Below are positions 1 to 11,119 of a stretch of DNA of 64,000 bases, piece after piece. Position 1 is the first letter of the stretch. Every line of letters begins with the position of its first letter. The notes beneath the pieces were generated by a model that had not been told where the DNA came from, made no database searches, and was given only the letters and a program-made list of their open reading frames with translations. Where the stretch lies: the NCBI GenBank assembly GCA_029817715.1, contig JARUPY010000606.1, forward strand, positions 1,426,001 to 1,490,000, given 5' to 3'. Source of the DNA: Melastoma dodecandrum (Eukaryota > Streptophyta > Magnoliopsida > Myrtales > Melastomataceae). A program made the position numbers and the translations under genes.

Positions 1-419
1 CCGTGGTCTTCTGCCATGGTACTCATTAGTAAGCTCGGGCCCGTGGTGTAACTGATATCGCCTCGTGGTATTACTGTTCTTGGAGCAGTGTTGATCTGGA
101 GGATGTGCGAGAGCTCACCACAAGGTGACGGTCCCTCGATCGTCTCTGTACGGCCTTCTTCCTGTACGCCGACTAAGGGAAGCATAAACGGGAGCGGCGC
201 ATCGCCTTCGCAGAGGAGTGGATCTCCCGTGTCTGAGAAGGGATCCCCAAAGTCTCCCCCGACAAGGACGTCGGCGTCATGGGAGATCGAATCAAACTCT
301 CCCCAGCTGACCATCAACGAGGAGGAAGGCAGGGATCCAACCTCGAACTCCGAGGCTGGGGGAGCCCCTGCTCGGACTACGTCGGTCAGGTCGCCGGCTG
401 TGATCCAGTAATCATCCAT
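1..419 (-). CDS. WRKY transcription factor, group IIe (WRKY14/35-like), N-terminal part, cut by window edge
   Basis: An open frame runs from an ATG at 419-417 to base 1 without a stop (139 codons plus 2 bases). It starts MDDYWITAGDLTDVVRAG. About 60 residues later comes a GDFGDPFSDTGDPLL segment. Arabidopsis WRKY14, as I recall it, has the same order: a GDLTDVVRG element, then an NPFGDPF...DPLL element, ahead of the WRKY domain. The WRKYGQK domain and zinc finger would lie left of the window, so the family call rests on these two N-terminal motifs only. Group IIe WRKYs are nuclear DNA-binding regulators that recognise W-boxes. The frame is lost if only closed ATG-to-stop ORFs are read. The region is GC-richer than the flanking DNA, as expected for an exon. 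Alternative: another acidic plant regulator. Confidence 0.62.
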   Translation of the reverse strand, partial: MDDYWITAGDLTDVVRAGAPPASEFEVGSLPSSSLMVSWGEFDSISHDADVLVGGDFGDPFSDTGDPLLCEGDAPLPFMLPLVGVQEEGRTETIEGPSPCGELSHILQINTAPRTVIPRGDISYTTGPSLLMSTMAEDH

Positions 420-1325
420 GACTTGCGTGCGATGGGAGGACAAGCTACAACATAACAACTCGTGAGGAAGTATTGAACTACCTATGTATGAGAGGGAGAC
501 AACATATGGGGGAATGTTCTTACATGGGGTTTTTGAGGGATTCTTATCGTTGTTGTTGTTGTTGTAGTTGGGGGGTCCTTCCTTCTCACACCAAAGTGAA
601 AAAGACGAAGGAGAAGAGGAAGGGAAGAGCTGACTTTTCTTTCTTTGTGGGGAATGGGGGAGGGAAGAGAGATGGAGATGGGGAAGATCGTTGGGTTTTG
701 GTCACGCATCAATGACTGCGCATGTGATCAGCAAATATTGTCATTAGTTTATTTTGGGTACAATTAAACATATTGGACATGGGAGCCGTGAGCTGACACA
801 TCGTGTCCCAACGTTCTTTGCCTGGATGAAGAGCAAACAAGGAGTCCATGTACAACAGCACTGGCATTTGATATATGCTTTGAAATGAGATATTAAGATA
901 AGAGTTAAAAGTTAGAGGGGTTAATTATAATCATTATTTCATTACAAGTAAAATTAACTTGCGGGGATCTGTGAAATTGACCAATTGAGCATAAGAGGCG
1001 GGTGGGGGGTTCAGATGTTTCAAATCTTTGTTTTCTATTCTTTTCAACTGCCATAATTCGCATACTTAGTCACTACTCAACTTTCCTTCTTTTTCTCGTG
1101 GTCATCCTAACCATTATTTTTCTTTTCCAAAAGCAAATTTCATTCACTTCTCTTAAGAAGAAAACCTGAGAAATGACATTAGATTCGATTCGCTCGCTCC
1201 CACCGTAATCCGACCTTGTCTGTCCCATTTTATTTAATAAATACTTTTTATAATTAATTTTCTTAACATGTAACGTTTGTTTATCCATTTGTTATACGTG
1301 TATGAAGGCCTTTTCCTTGTATCTT
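420..1325 (-). promoter_or_regulatory. WRKY 5' leader and promoter region
   Basis: No gene is visible here. Just upstream of the WRKY start the minus strand is pyrimidine-rich with a short CAA repeat (GTT on the plus strand, about 549-566), typical of a plant 5' UTR. A W-box, TTGACC, lies on the plus strand at 977-982; many WRKY promoters carry such sites for auto- or cross-regulation. No convincing TATA box was found. The short ORFs at 473-715 and 482-712 look like chance frames in the leader. Confidence 0.4.
977..982 (+). promoter_or_regulatory. W-box (TTGACC) upstream of the WRKY gene
   Basis: The sequence TTGACC matches the W-box core TTGAC[C/T]. It lies about 560 bp upstream of the WRKY start codon. 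A 6-bp site is expected often by chance, so only the context makes it noteworthy. Confidence 0.3.
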
Positions 1326-1407
1326 CTCGCTTCACGATGTTTGTTCTTAAATAACGTTGGTCTGAAAATTTCCTCATTCAATAAGGTCGCAACTTTCGAA
1401 ATTTGTT

Positions 1408-1690
1408 GACTAAGATAGCGAAATCGACCTTACAAAGGCCGACTTCGATCATGAAGGAAGTCGGCCTTTGTAATGCCGATTTTTTCGTTGCCAAACCGAA
1501 GTCGGCCTTACAAAGACTGACTTCATGTGAATTGTCCCAGACACATGAAGTCGGTCTTTGTAAGGCCGACTTCGTTAGGAGTTAGTAAAAAAAAAAACGT
1601 CCCATTGAAGTCGGCCTTACAAAGGCCGACTTTGCTCAGCCACCTTACTCGATTAAAGGCCAACTTCCATGACCTGTGAAGGCCGACTCC
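1408..1690. repeat. Left subterminal palindromic repeat array
   Basis: Alternating copies of AAGTCGGCCTT and AAGGCCGACTT, each pair separated by 2-3 bases (TACAA or TTGTA type centres), recur about every 30-60 bp. Each pair is a near-perfect 25-27 bp hairpin. The small ORFs here (1403-1585 and 1523-1717) simply translate the repeat. Confidence 0.75.
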
Positions 1691-2589
1691 TTCAAGATTT
1701 AGACGCCACTCGGCCATTCGGCCACACTCCTTGTGGCATCAGCGAGGTAGCCACATCATTCCTTTGCGCTGGAAACAAGGCTTGAACTACAGTACATGGT
1801 ACATGCGTCACCCTCGTCCTTAGCTATCGCACACAGGCGTCATGCTGAGTATAGTGGTAAGTACAATAACTATTATCTTCATTAAACTAAAAATTATTGT
1901 ATTGATATAATCTCTTCGCATACGCCACAAATGGCCGACATTTCTATTCGATCGGAGAGAGGTGACAATTCGAAATTACAGCTCATTGTGGGTATTTCTC
2001 GCAAGGGCCATAGCTTATTGAGAGAGTTCACTCTGATGCGTTTGTATGGACGACGTGAAGGGCTATAGGAGGAGGACGAGTTTAAAGAAGAGGCAGCGTA
2101 TGAGGAACAACCACAAGAGGTCGAGCAACACGAAGATGACGGAGTCCATGAAGATGCTGACATGTTCGACGTTACTACATGTTCGATGAACAGGATGATG
2201 ACGATTATGCACCAGCAGAAGTATACTCGACTCCTCAACTAGCAGAGGTGTCCACGTCTTTCACTTCGCCGGCACCGTGGAAGGGCAAGGAGGGACAGAC
2301 ATTTTCTCGTGGACGATGTGGATCAGACCCAGATGTCTCAGCTCACGCAAATCACTCCATTTGAATGGACGCCGGTGAAGAAATTCTACACACGTAAGAC
2401 TCGAAGAAATGAGTAATTGTCGCGTCATTTAGTTGTGTATATGTTTCAACTCTATTATTTTGACTATGTTGTGACGATATTTGGACTTTTATGACAACTT
2501 ATGCTTGTTTTGGGTATTATTGGTGTTAGATTAGTATGTTCAAAACATACATGCATTACAGGTTAAAATTGTAAGATTTTTCTTAAAGT

Positions 2590-2865
2590 TGTGTAGTGCA
2601 TCAAGGGAGTCAACTTTTGTAAAGCCGACTTCCATTCGGTATAGACCGACTTCCTTGAGTCATTAAGGGAGTCGGTCTTACAAAGGCCAACTTTAGTGAA
2701 ACGTTTTTTGTTTAAGACCGACTTCATGTAGATGGGACTAATGACATGAAATCGGCCTTTGTAATGTCGATTTCGATTTAAGGAGTATGAAATTGACCTT
2801 ACAAAGGCCGACTTTCTTCATAATTGAAGTCGGCCTTTATAAGGCCGATTTCGCAACCTTAGTTA
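2590..2865. repeat. Right subterminal palindromic repeat array
   Basis: The same AAGTCGGCCTT/AAGGCCGACTT units as the left end, in mirrored arrangement, with more substitutions (for example AAAGCCGACTT and AAAGGCCAACTT). They form the inner part of the right terminal inverted repeat of the element. Confidence 0.7.
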
Positions 2866-3145
2866 ACGAATTTCCAAACTCCCTACCTTATTTGGTGAAA
2901 TAATTTTGGTACCAACATTATTTAGGAACAAAACTTCTCACTTCACTATGATGAAACATTTTTCATCTAAGTGGTTTTTTTCAAATCATTGCGATCTTGA
3001 ATACTTTCAGGAAACTTTGTTCTTAGATTGATGCAGATGTAAAAAAGAAACTGCCACGACATGTAAACAACCTCGCAACGGCCAGGCGGTCGGTTTTTTG
3101 ACCACTTTTTAGTCATCGTCCTCTGTTCCTGGGGCTTCTTCTGGG

Positions 3146-4208
3146 GTGTCTCTAGTGTCAGATACAACTGGTTTTGACCGTGTTTTGCCTTCTAGATCTT
3201 TTGTTGAGATAGTTTGTTCTTTCTATCAAGAGGTGAGGCGAGTTGAGGTCGTTTTTGGTTCAGATGGGAGCCTGATCATGCTGTTAAAGGTAGTAGAGGA
3301 GAGTAAGAGTCTGTGGAAGAATACTTTAGCTGGATATAGTATTGGTCGTCGCTTGCCTATTGATGTTATCAGCAGGATAGTTCGCTTTCTTTAGGGCAAA
3401 TAGGGGCTTATTGATGTTTGTGGAGTAGGCCTGACATGTTCCTCATGCATTTTGATTCTGATGAGTCTTTTGATGCTATTTTGGAGAGGGGCGATTGGCA
3501 TGTTGTTGGTATTTCGATGGTGGTTAGACGTTTGACTCCTGGCACCTCTGTGGAGGCTGTTGAGCCGAATATCCGTCCTATATGGGTTAGATTGAAGAGT
3601 ATCCCCGTCGAGTTTTTCATTGGACTGGAGTGCAGTATATTGCGAGCAATTTGGGGGTACCTTTTCATATTGATGATAGGTCCTTTTCACGAGGTAATGT
3701 GGGTAGTGCACGGGTGTAGACTGAGTTTGATGCATCGATGGAAGTACGCCAGTCTATCAGGATTACTAATGTTGAGGGACAGAGTCGGGAGATTCATATT
3801 GATTATGAGTTTCGGCCGCCGCGTTGTTAGCCTTGTTGTGTCTTTGGCCATGGTTTTGAGCGTTGTCCACTGAATCCGGAGGCGACTACTCGTACTATAA
3901 AGCCGGTGGAGAGGAGGCAGAGGCAGACCCGTGTAGCGAGGACTAATGGTTTTGAGTGTTGTCCATAGAATCCGGAGGCGACTTCTCGTACTATCAAGCT
4001 GGTGGATAGGAGGCCTAGGCAGACCCGTGTAGCGAGGACTAATGCAGAGATAAAGCGTGCTGGTAAGGCTGTCATAGTTCCTCCGCGAGTACCGAAGACG
4101 ATTGAGCGTTCAGGGAATGCTTTTCAAGTACTGCAAGATTTGATGAGGAGGGAGAGGTACGACATGATGTCCTGGTTAGGGAGGATTATACCCATGAGGT
4201 TGTGGTAG
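3146..4208 (+). pseudogene. LINE ORF1 remnant (DUF4283-like nucleic-acid-binding protein)
   Basis: Frames 3146-3394, 3418-3873 and 4002-4208 together resemble the plant LINE ORF1 protein. The pattern is MFLMHFDSDESFDAILERG, then a basic RRLTPGTSVE stretch, then PIWVRLKSIPVEF. This is the DUF4283 signature that usually precedes a zinc knuckle. The frame breaks near 3394 and 3873. The segment with FGHGFERCPLNP, which resembles half a zinc knuckle, is duplicated in tandem with a 96-bp period. Confidence 0.7.
3852..4043 (+). repeat. Tandem duplication, two 96-bp copies, in LINE ORF1
   Basis: 3852-3947 and 3948-4043 are near-identical. Both begin GGTTTTGAG(C/T)GTTGTCCA and end GTGTAGCGAGGACTAAT, differing at only a handful of positions. 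96 is a multiple of three, so the duplication alone keeps the frame, but the second copy carries its own stop codon (CCATAGAAT). Confidence 0.85.
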
Positions 4209-4619
4209 AAGATTCTACCCTAGTACTTGTTTTATATGAGGGACAGAGGGATCTGGATGCTATTATACCAGCGAAGGATGAGCATATAGATGGTTTGACA
4301 CGTAGTGCTGTTGTTGAGCTTCCATCTGACAAGTGGAAGCGGTCTACGGTACAAGATGGGTCGTCTGAGTCTTTTGGGTAGTTGTGATCTGAATAAGGAG
4401 AAATACTTGAGTTCTGATTTTTATGCGGATATGTGTGCTTATGGAGATGATACTGCTGATGCTGATTCCCGCCTTTTGTCGAATTTGACGAAGAAAGAGA
4501 AGAAGAAGGAGAAGCAGGCTAAGCAGGTTCGGGAGACACCGTCATCGGTGCCTCCTGGGAGGTCCCGCGGGGTTTTTAGGTGATTTAATCTATTCTATTA
4601 TGATGCCTATGTTCAGAGC

Positions 4620-5928
4620 TTGGAATGTGCGCGGCTTCACTGGCTACAGCTCGGGGATTGGAACACGGCCTATTTTTTCAGCATGATGAAGCGGCGTTAT
4701 AACAGGAATTTCATTTTATCGTTGACGAGGGATGATTGTGTGGTGTTGTCTGATCCAACGGAGGTGAGGGATGAGACGATCCGGTATTTCAGCTCTTTAG
4801 TCACAACAGCACCGCGGGTAGTACAGGTTGATCGGGATATGGTGAGGGCGGTTATCGGAGCAGATTGTTGGCCTGGTGGCCCCAGTTTCTGTGAAGGAGG
4901 TGTACACGACGATGTTTTAGCTAAGCCGCCATAAGGTGCCTGGACCGGATAGATACATGGCAGAGTTCTTCAGGGGCTCTTGGGAGGTTGTGGGGGGCAG
5001 GTTACTGAGGCAGTGCGAGACTTTTTTGCTCGGGGTCCTCTTCTTCGAGTGGTGAATACCACTATCAAATCGCTCATTCCGAAGAAGGCGAACTCGACGG
5101 TATCAGCGGATTTTAGGCATATTTCGTGTTGCAATACAGTGTATAAGTGCATCACTCGAACTGGCGACGAGATAGGGAGGTGCTTCCCGGCATCATAGGT
5201 TCGGAGTAGTCAGCGTTTATACTCGGACGACGCATTGTGGATAACATCATGGTGGCACACGAGCTGATCAGGGGTTATCATACGGAGAGGAGTCCCCCGA
5301 TGTGCGCTTTGAAGATAGACATTCGGAAGGCATATGACTCGGTTAAATGGGATTTTCTATGGGTGGTGTTGGAATGCTTTGGATTTTCGAATTCATTCAT
5401 CCAGCTCATCATGGAGAGCGTGACTACGGCTAGATTTTATATCAGCATTAACAGGGAGCTACAAGGCTTTTCAGTAGTTCTAGGGGACTTCGTCAGGGCT
5501 GCCCTTTGTCACCATATTTGTTTGTGATGTTCATGAAGGTACTTTCTGGCATATTGAGGATGACTACGGAGTCACCCGCCTTCGGTTTTCATTCTCGTTG
5601 TCGAAAGGTACGCTTGTCACACTTGTGTTTTGCGGATGACCTCCTCATCTTTTCCTGTGGGAGGCTGTCGTCGGTACATTGTATATTGAAGACATTGTCG
5701 AGATACGGGGATTAGTCTGGATTGAGGATGGGCACACAAAAGAGTGAGAGTTTCTTTGTTGTAGTATTGAGGGAGGTGCAGACGCAGATTATGGCTGATT
5801 CTGGATTTGTACGAGGGGAGCTACCGGTTCGATATCTTGGCCTGCCTCTTATCACTAGGGGGCTCACTTCGAAGGATTGTATGTCGTGGTGGATGTCATT
5901 GCAACAGAATTCGTCATTGGACAAGTAG
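4620..5928 (+). pseudogene. LINE reverse transcriptase, frameshifted
   Basis: The frames at 4620-4934, 4980-5198, 5237-5527, 5506-5715 and 5722-5928 give consecutive reverse-transcriptase blocks. They are TIKSLIPKK, then a fingers/palm segment ALKIDIRKAYDSVKWDFL with its metal-binding Asp, then the catalytic CFADDLLIF and the downstream RYLGLPL thumb motif. The polypeptide crosses at least three frame changes and stop codons (near 4934, 5198 and 5715). It cannot make an active enzyme. It belongs to the L1-type LINEs common in plants. Confidence 0.8.
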
Positions 5929-6394
5929 GCCCCTATCGTATGCTAGGAGGCAGTAGTTAGTGAGCTCGGTGTTATTTGCGACTCAGACATATTGGTCGTC
6001 CATATTTCCACTACTAATGTCGGTTTGTAGGCAGCTGGAGCAGCTTATGTCGCGATTTTATGGTCGGGTCCATCGATGGACCACCACAAGGCCAAGGTAG
6101 CGTGAAACACAGTGTGCAGGCTGAAGGAGCGGGTCACGGAGTGGAACCGAGCGACGATGTTGAAGCACATTTGACACCTCTTCTCGGATCCGGAGGACTC
6201 AGTATAGGCTCACCGGGTGAGGACGTATCTTCTGAGAGGTAAGTCGTTCCGGCAGCGAGGCAGCCGGATAGGTGTTCCTGGGTCTAGAGACGACTGTTGA
6301 CATTGAGGCACCTTGTTCATTGGCTCATTCCGTGGCGCATGGGGATGGGAGTAGGATTTCCTTCTGGTTTGATTATTAGTTCCTGCTAGGTCCC

Positions 6395-7113
6395 TTGGCG
6401 GAGATCTTTAGACGTGAGGAGATCAAGGACCCCTTCCACGATTTCTGTGGCGGACTTTTTTCTGATCTGAGTTGGCGGAGTTATGTTGATGATGGTGCTT
6501 TAAGGATTCATCAGCATAGGCGTGCGTGCTATGACAGATTACGCACGCTTCTACCGGTTACTTGTTATCCATCGCCAGGTACAACTGATCGGGTTATCTG
6601 GTCTTTACACCCTGATGGAGATTTCACTATTGCTTCTGCAAGGAGATATATCTGTAGCGAACACAAGACTGTTCCTTGGGCTAGTTTTGTTTGGTCTAAG
6701 GGCATGCTACCGTGTTCTCTTTTGTCCTTTGGCTGATTGTTCAATGGAGGTTATATACATCAGATATGCTTTTCTCTCTTGGTGTTTCTTCATCATCTTT
6801 ATGTGCTCTTTGCGAATCGAGACAAGAGTGATTCGACCACCTCTTTTTTACATGTTCATACTCAGCGGAGGTGTGGATGTATACTCTTGGTTGGATTGTC
6901 GCACCGAATTTCCCGTGGAGATTCAGTGCTATTTATGATCTGCTAATCTCGCCGGTTAGAGCGACATTTCGGCGGCATCGACCTTTTATCCGGATCTTTG
7001 CAGGATGTGTCTATTACTTGTGGATGGAGTGTAACAAGCGTCGACTTGGTGAGCGTTTGTTGCCTCTAGGACACTGGCCATATTTTTTCTTACGTCATTA
7101 CCTTCGGACGTAG
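6395..7113 (+). pseudogene. LINE C-terminal region (zf-RVT-like) remnant
   Basis: Frame 6395-6736 contains DRVIWSLHPDGDFTIASARR, the linker that precedes the reverse-transcriptase zinc-ribbon in plant LINEs. The following frames (6737-7113) carry cysteine/histidine pieces of that ribbon and end in a basic tail. The coding frame shifts at least twice. Confidence 0.6.
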
Positions 7114-7200
7114 ATTTATTTACTTTGTTTTTAGGCACGTATACGTGGTATACATTGCTTTGGTGTTAGTTTGATTTTCAGGAGCATGCCTCTTTATTTT

Positions 7201-10100
7201 TATACAGACTTTTTAATGGGTTATAGATTATTACTTATAAAAATAATTATTTTAATATTACGTGGTAAATAACTTAGGGTATGATCAGTTGATCGATAGG
7301 CACAATAAACTACCAAATTTCATCCTTCCAACATATTTTCTTTATCTGAACAAATTATTGAAAAAGAAATCACCGTTGCTTACTCCCCGCTAAATCAATA
7401 CACACAACACTTCCCAATGAACTTCACCACTCATTGTTGTCTGGAATTTGCTGCCTTCAACTCAATCAATATCACCATGATTTCAGGGGAGACCTCGAAA
7501 TTGTTGAAATAATCGTTTCATTTCCTTTTCTTTTCTTGTACCAAAATTTCCTGTGGCCACCCCATAAGAGTTGTTGAAGTGATTGTTTGGTTTCCTCTTC
7601 TTCTTCATGTGGAATTATTTTTGGTGAGGAAGCGAAGTCGGAACATGCCTTCTGGAATGATTACATGCCAACAACAAAGGAATTTACAAATACTGGTCAA
7701 ATGAAAAAGAAGAAACAACTTCCCCAATTTTTTATTTTTTCTCTATTTTTTGGGTTAACTTATCTAAATACATATTTCTAAAAAAAAAAGAAAGGGTATA
7801 AATAATGAAAAGGGTGGAAGTCAAAAAAGTGGATTCGGGCTTTGAAGAAGTTGTCAAAGGAGTGAGAAAATTCCAAATCCCTTTTTTTTTAAGTAGATTT
7901 GAAAGCTAAGCAACTCAATGTTTCTTTCCATCAACAAGTAAAGAAGGATTATATTATATAATATTTTCTTACTATTTCCAACATATTTAGATTGATACGG
8001 GAGTTTTTGTAAAAAAAAAAAAACCCATATGCTAAATAATGTTTAGCATATTGTTCTGTTTGTTGTCCTATTCCAATCCGTTTGAACAACCAAATCATAT
8101 GGTCCCCCCTTATTATTATCTAATGACTAGTAGTGACAGGCGGACGACCCATCTCAAAATGAGTGTACATAATTATTATACTAAACAGGACACACACAGA
8201 TATGTATGTGATTTTTCTTTTTTCTAGTGTTCTCATTTCACATGGGGTGCGACGACTTTTCTCCTCCATCCGGAACTCCTCCTAATTCGAAATTCAAATC
8301 ACTGAGATTTCCCTAATCATGGCCTTGTTGTAGTAGTAAAGAAATAAGACCAGAACCCTAATACAATGTTATTTCTTTAAATTTTTTTTAAATCAACTGG
8401 ACCCACGTTCTTGTACGACAGATCGAAGTGAGATTCTCCCCCCCCCCCCCCCCCTCGATCGATCCATACATTATCCAATGAAAAAAATTTAAAAGAAAAG
8501 TTGTCTTGATTATTAACCACAACAAGGACAAAAAGATAATTAATGTGCATAATAATCAAGTCATCCACCACCACCCCATGTGTGAAGCGCTTTCCTGACA
8601 TTAAGTTTTATTTAAAGTGGCTCTACGAATTCCTCCTTGATCAAAAGGATGATGATGATTGACCATCACCTGGGTTTTTGGTCTCAATGACATTCTCTTT
8701 GCCTCCCTCGGATGATGACTTCGATCGATATCAGCATGTTCCGTAGACAATGCGTGTAATTGAAAAGTAAATCAGACTTATGGTAATAATCCGACAAAGC
8801 CAGTGTTATTCAGTTTTAGAGATGACTTATGTTCGTTAATGAACCCTAGATGTGATGCGGTTGTTATTTTATATCAGTCCGACAACGTTCTATTGGCGGT
8901 TTTTATTATCTATCGGTTAATTGAACTTTAGGACGACGTCGTCATGTTTAATCAATTGGACGACTTTTATGTGTTCTTTCTTGTAGAAAGGCGTCGCATT
9001 CGACGAGATGTGGTATTTTGTACAATTTATAGAAGGGTTTTGTTGGGCTTTCTTACATTTTCACGTGAGATGTAAAACTCGAAATTTCGAAAATAATCTT
9101 TCGGAGACTTTGACTTTAGAAAAACTCTATAATACAATTAGTGAACTCGGTGTTATTTACGACTCAGACATATTAGTTGTCTGTATTTACATGTTAGTCG
9201 AGTCTTGGAAGTCGGCCTCACGGGTTATTTGTCGACTATAATGCAGTTTATAGTCGAACTTCCCAGTATTGGTCGACTATAATGCAATTGGTCGAACATT
9301 TAAAATCGTATTTTACCAATTTTTTTTCTCACCTAACATTATTTTGGAATAATAACTCGAATTTTGTTAGTGGGTGCCTTAGATATAATTAGTAAAAGTT
9401 TAATTATTAATGTCATTAAATATAGTTTTATAATTTTAAGATATTATAAAATAAAGAAGAACATATTAAACGCAATATATAATTCATTAAATGTTAAATC
9501 ATTAAAGTACGTTAACTGATACAATAACACACTTTAATAAAATCCTTTATAGAAATAGTGCTGGCTGGCAGGCAGGCTCCAGAATGAATCAATCTTTGTT
9601 TTATTTAACTTTGAGATTAAATTAAGGGGGGCTTTCATCAGAGTCATGAATGATGATGTCATCATCCTCCTTACCTGCCTCTCATTCACTCCACAAAAAC
9701 AAGAGTTATATTAAAATAAAAAGAGGGCAAATAATGCCAACAGCTCAAACCGTCGTGGCACGATTCAATGGAACCGAAGATTAAAATAAAAATAGTTTTA
9801 GGTGGAGATTTGAATGAAATCTATATTATCTGTCACACCCCTTCCCAATTGATGATGATGTCAAGTGACTTCTAACGCAATTTCCGCCGACTCTGAATGA
9901 ATGAATGGTGGACACCTAAAAATTTTATCATACAACACAATATTACATCATTATGTTTTTTTATTAAATCTCTTTTTCTATTATTATTATTATTACAAGA
10001 AGCGCGATCCTTGTTATGGCAGGTCTGTTCTGATTAAAATAAAATAAAAACAAGGTTGTCCTTATCTGCCCTAAAAAGAAAAGAAAATATTTTAGTTATT
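7201..10100. other. AT-rich intergenic stretch without a recognisable gene
   Basis: No ORF here resembles a known protein. Visible features are a run of 17 C at 8438-8454, A/T homopolymers, a stretch matching the LINE at 9137-9190, and a short duplicated GGTCGACTATAATGCA motif around 9230-9285. Nothing else is supported. Confidence 0.6.
9137..9190 (+). repeat. Short segment matching the LINE at about 5957-6010
   Basis: TTAGTGAACTCGGTGTTATT and the following ACGACTCAGACATATTAGT match, with a few substitutions, TTAGTGAGCTCGGTGTTATT and GCGACTCAGACATATTGGT in the LINE at about 5957-6003. This indicates a scrap of a second copy of the element or a shared repeat. Confidence 0.55.
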
Positions 10101-11119
10101 TTTATGTGCTAGAATATAATATTGTGGGAAGCTTCCTTCCTCCTCTGCATCAGAAGAAACAAATATAACAAAGAATGGAAACAAACCCTGCATATATTAA
10201 CATGGTTGTATGCATTAGCTGATGCAAAGCTCACCGAGACGAGCATCAACCATGATGAGCCGAAGCACGGGGTGGGCTTCAAATGGTTTCGAGATTTTGC
10301 CTGCCCAGCAGCAGGAGCAATTCCTTTAGATCTGCAGATAACGTGACCTCTGACTTGGCCTTTTGGCCGAACCTCACCCATCGGACATCCTACCGTCATT
10401 CTCTGTCCTTATCCTTTGTAAATCTGAAAGCTGAACAAATCCAATGACGAAAGCAGCTGTTGTGGCAAATGTTGTCTGCAGATTCAGGAGATTATATGAG
10501 GCAATGATCAACCTCACATTCATAATCTGAAGGATCTAAAGGGGATCAACAACGGGAAAAAATGCAACCAAGGAATTCACCTATGAATATTTCTCCTTTT
10601 GCTTCATGCCCGTGACCTTTATTGCAACTTATGGACATCATCAGAGATGTTAGGTTTCAGGTCACACTTTTTCCATCAGGGCTTAAATTCCACAACTTCA
10701 CCTTAAATTAAAATTTCCACCAGTCGGCCGGTCATGGACAAAATCAGAGATTATAGTAATATTCCATGGAAGATATCCCGCTAGACTCCGGTTCGTGTAC
10801 ATTTTTGCTGAGATTACTAGCCAACAGAATTTGTCGCAAAAGGGAGAGAAGAAAAGGAATCGATTCCCACACCTGGCTGAGCAGAGTCTCCAGAATCTCC
10901 AAACTAAGCAGAAATCCAAATAATCCTGATCTCCCCTTTTAAGAAGTTATCGTTTCCGAAGTGCAAATCTTTTACACTGAATGGCACCCACATTGATAAG
11001 AATGGTGGAGAACTGCAGTTCTGCTGCAGATCATCCCAAATTAAGCCCGATTAATCTGCGGCAGTGGGGGCAGATCGAAAGGGATGAGTCATTTCACCAT
11101 TTTGCCTTTACAGCAATAG
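10101..11119. other. PPR gene 3' flank, no recognised gene
   Basis: The overlapping ORFs at 10109-10399 (-) and 10122-10346 (+) have no recognisable domain. The DNA is less AT-rich than the preceding intergenic stretch, so part of it may be the 3' UTR of the minus-strand PPR gene, but no transcript end can be read from sequence. Confidence 0.4.

Larger units (their letters stand above)
1330..2940. mobile_element. TIR DNA transposon (Mutator-like?), non-autonomous, about 1.6 kb
   Basis: The two ends are long inverted copies of each other. Reading inward from about 1340, and inward on the other strand from about 2935, both show TTGTTC, TAAATAA, GTTGGT, then AATAAGGT, then GCGAAATC followed by arrays of GGCCTT/AAGGCC palindromes. 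The inverted similarity covers at least 130 bp per end. The interior (about 1900-2400) has a long stretch rich in GAG/GAC codons but is broken by stops, and I recognise no transposase. Long TIRs suggest a MULE, but I could not find a clean 8-9 bp target duplication, so superfamily and exact ends are open. Confidence 0.6.
3100..7200 (+). mobile_element. LINE (non-LTR retrotransposon), degenerate, endonuclease region missing
   Basis: Pieces of a plant LINE appear in the expected order on the plus strand, in several frames. They are an ORF1-like DUF4283 domain (about 3150-3700), a basic linker (3850-4200), the spacer ahead of reverse transcriptase (ARLHWLQLGDWNTAYFF, about 4626-4680), reverse transcriptase (about 4940-5900, with FADD near 5631-5642) and a C-terminal zinc-ribbon region (about 6400-7110). 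The apurinic endonuclease expected between ORF1 and the spacer is absent; the join lies near 4590. Many stops and frameshifts make it inactive. No poly(A) tail or target duplication was seen, so both ends are approximate. Confidence 0.85.

Noticed and set aside
1403..1717. Regular palindromic spacer-like pattern, CRISPR-like at first sight
   Set aside because: Unit spacing is irregular, units occur in both orientations and sit in transposon inverted repeats of a plant genome.
10109..10399. Minus-strand 96-codon frame and the overlapping plus-strand 74-codon frame
   Set aside because: No recognisable domain, no signal peptide and no splice context.
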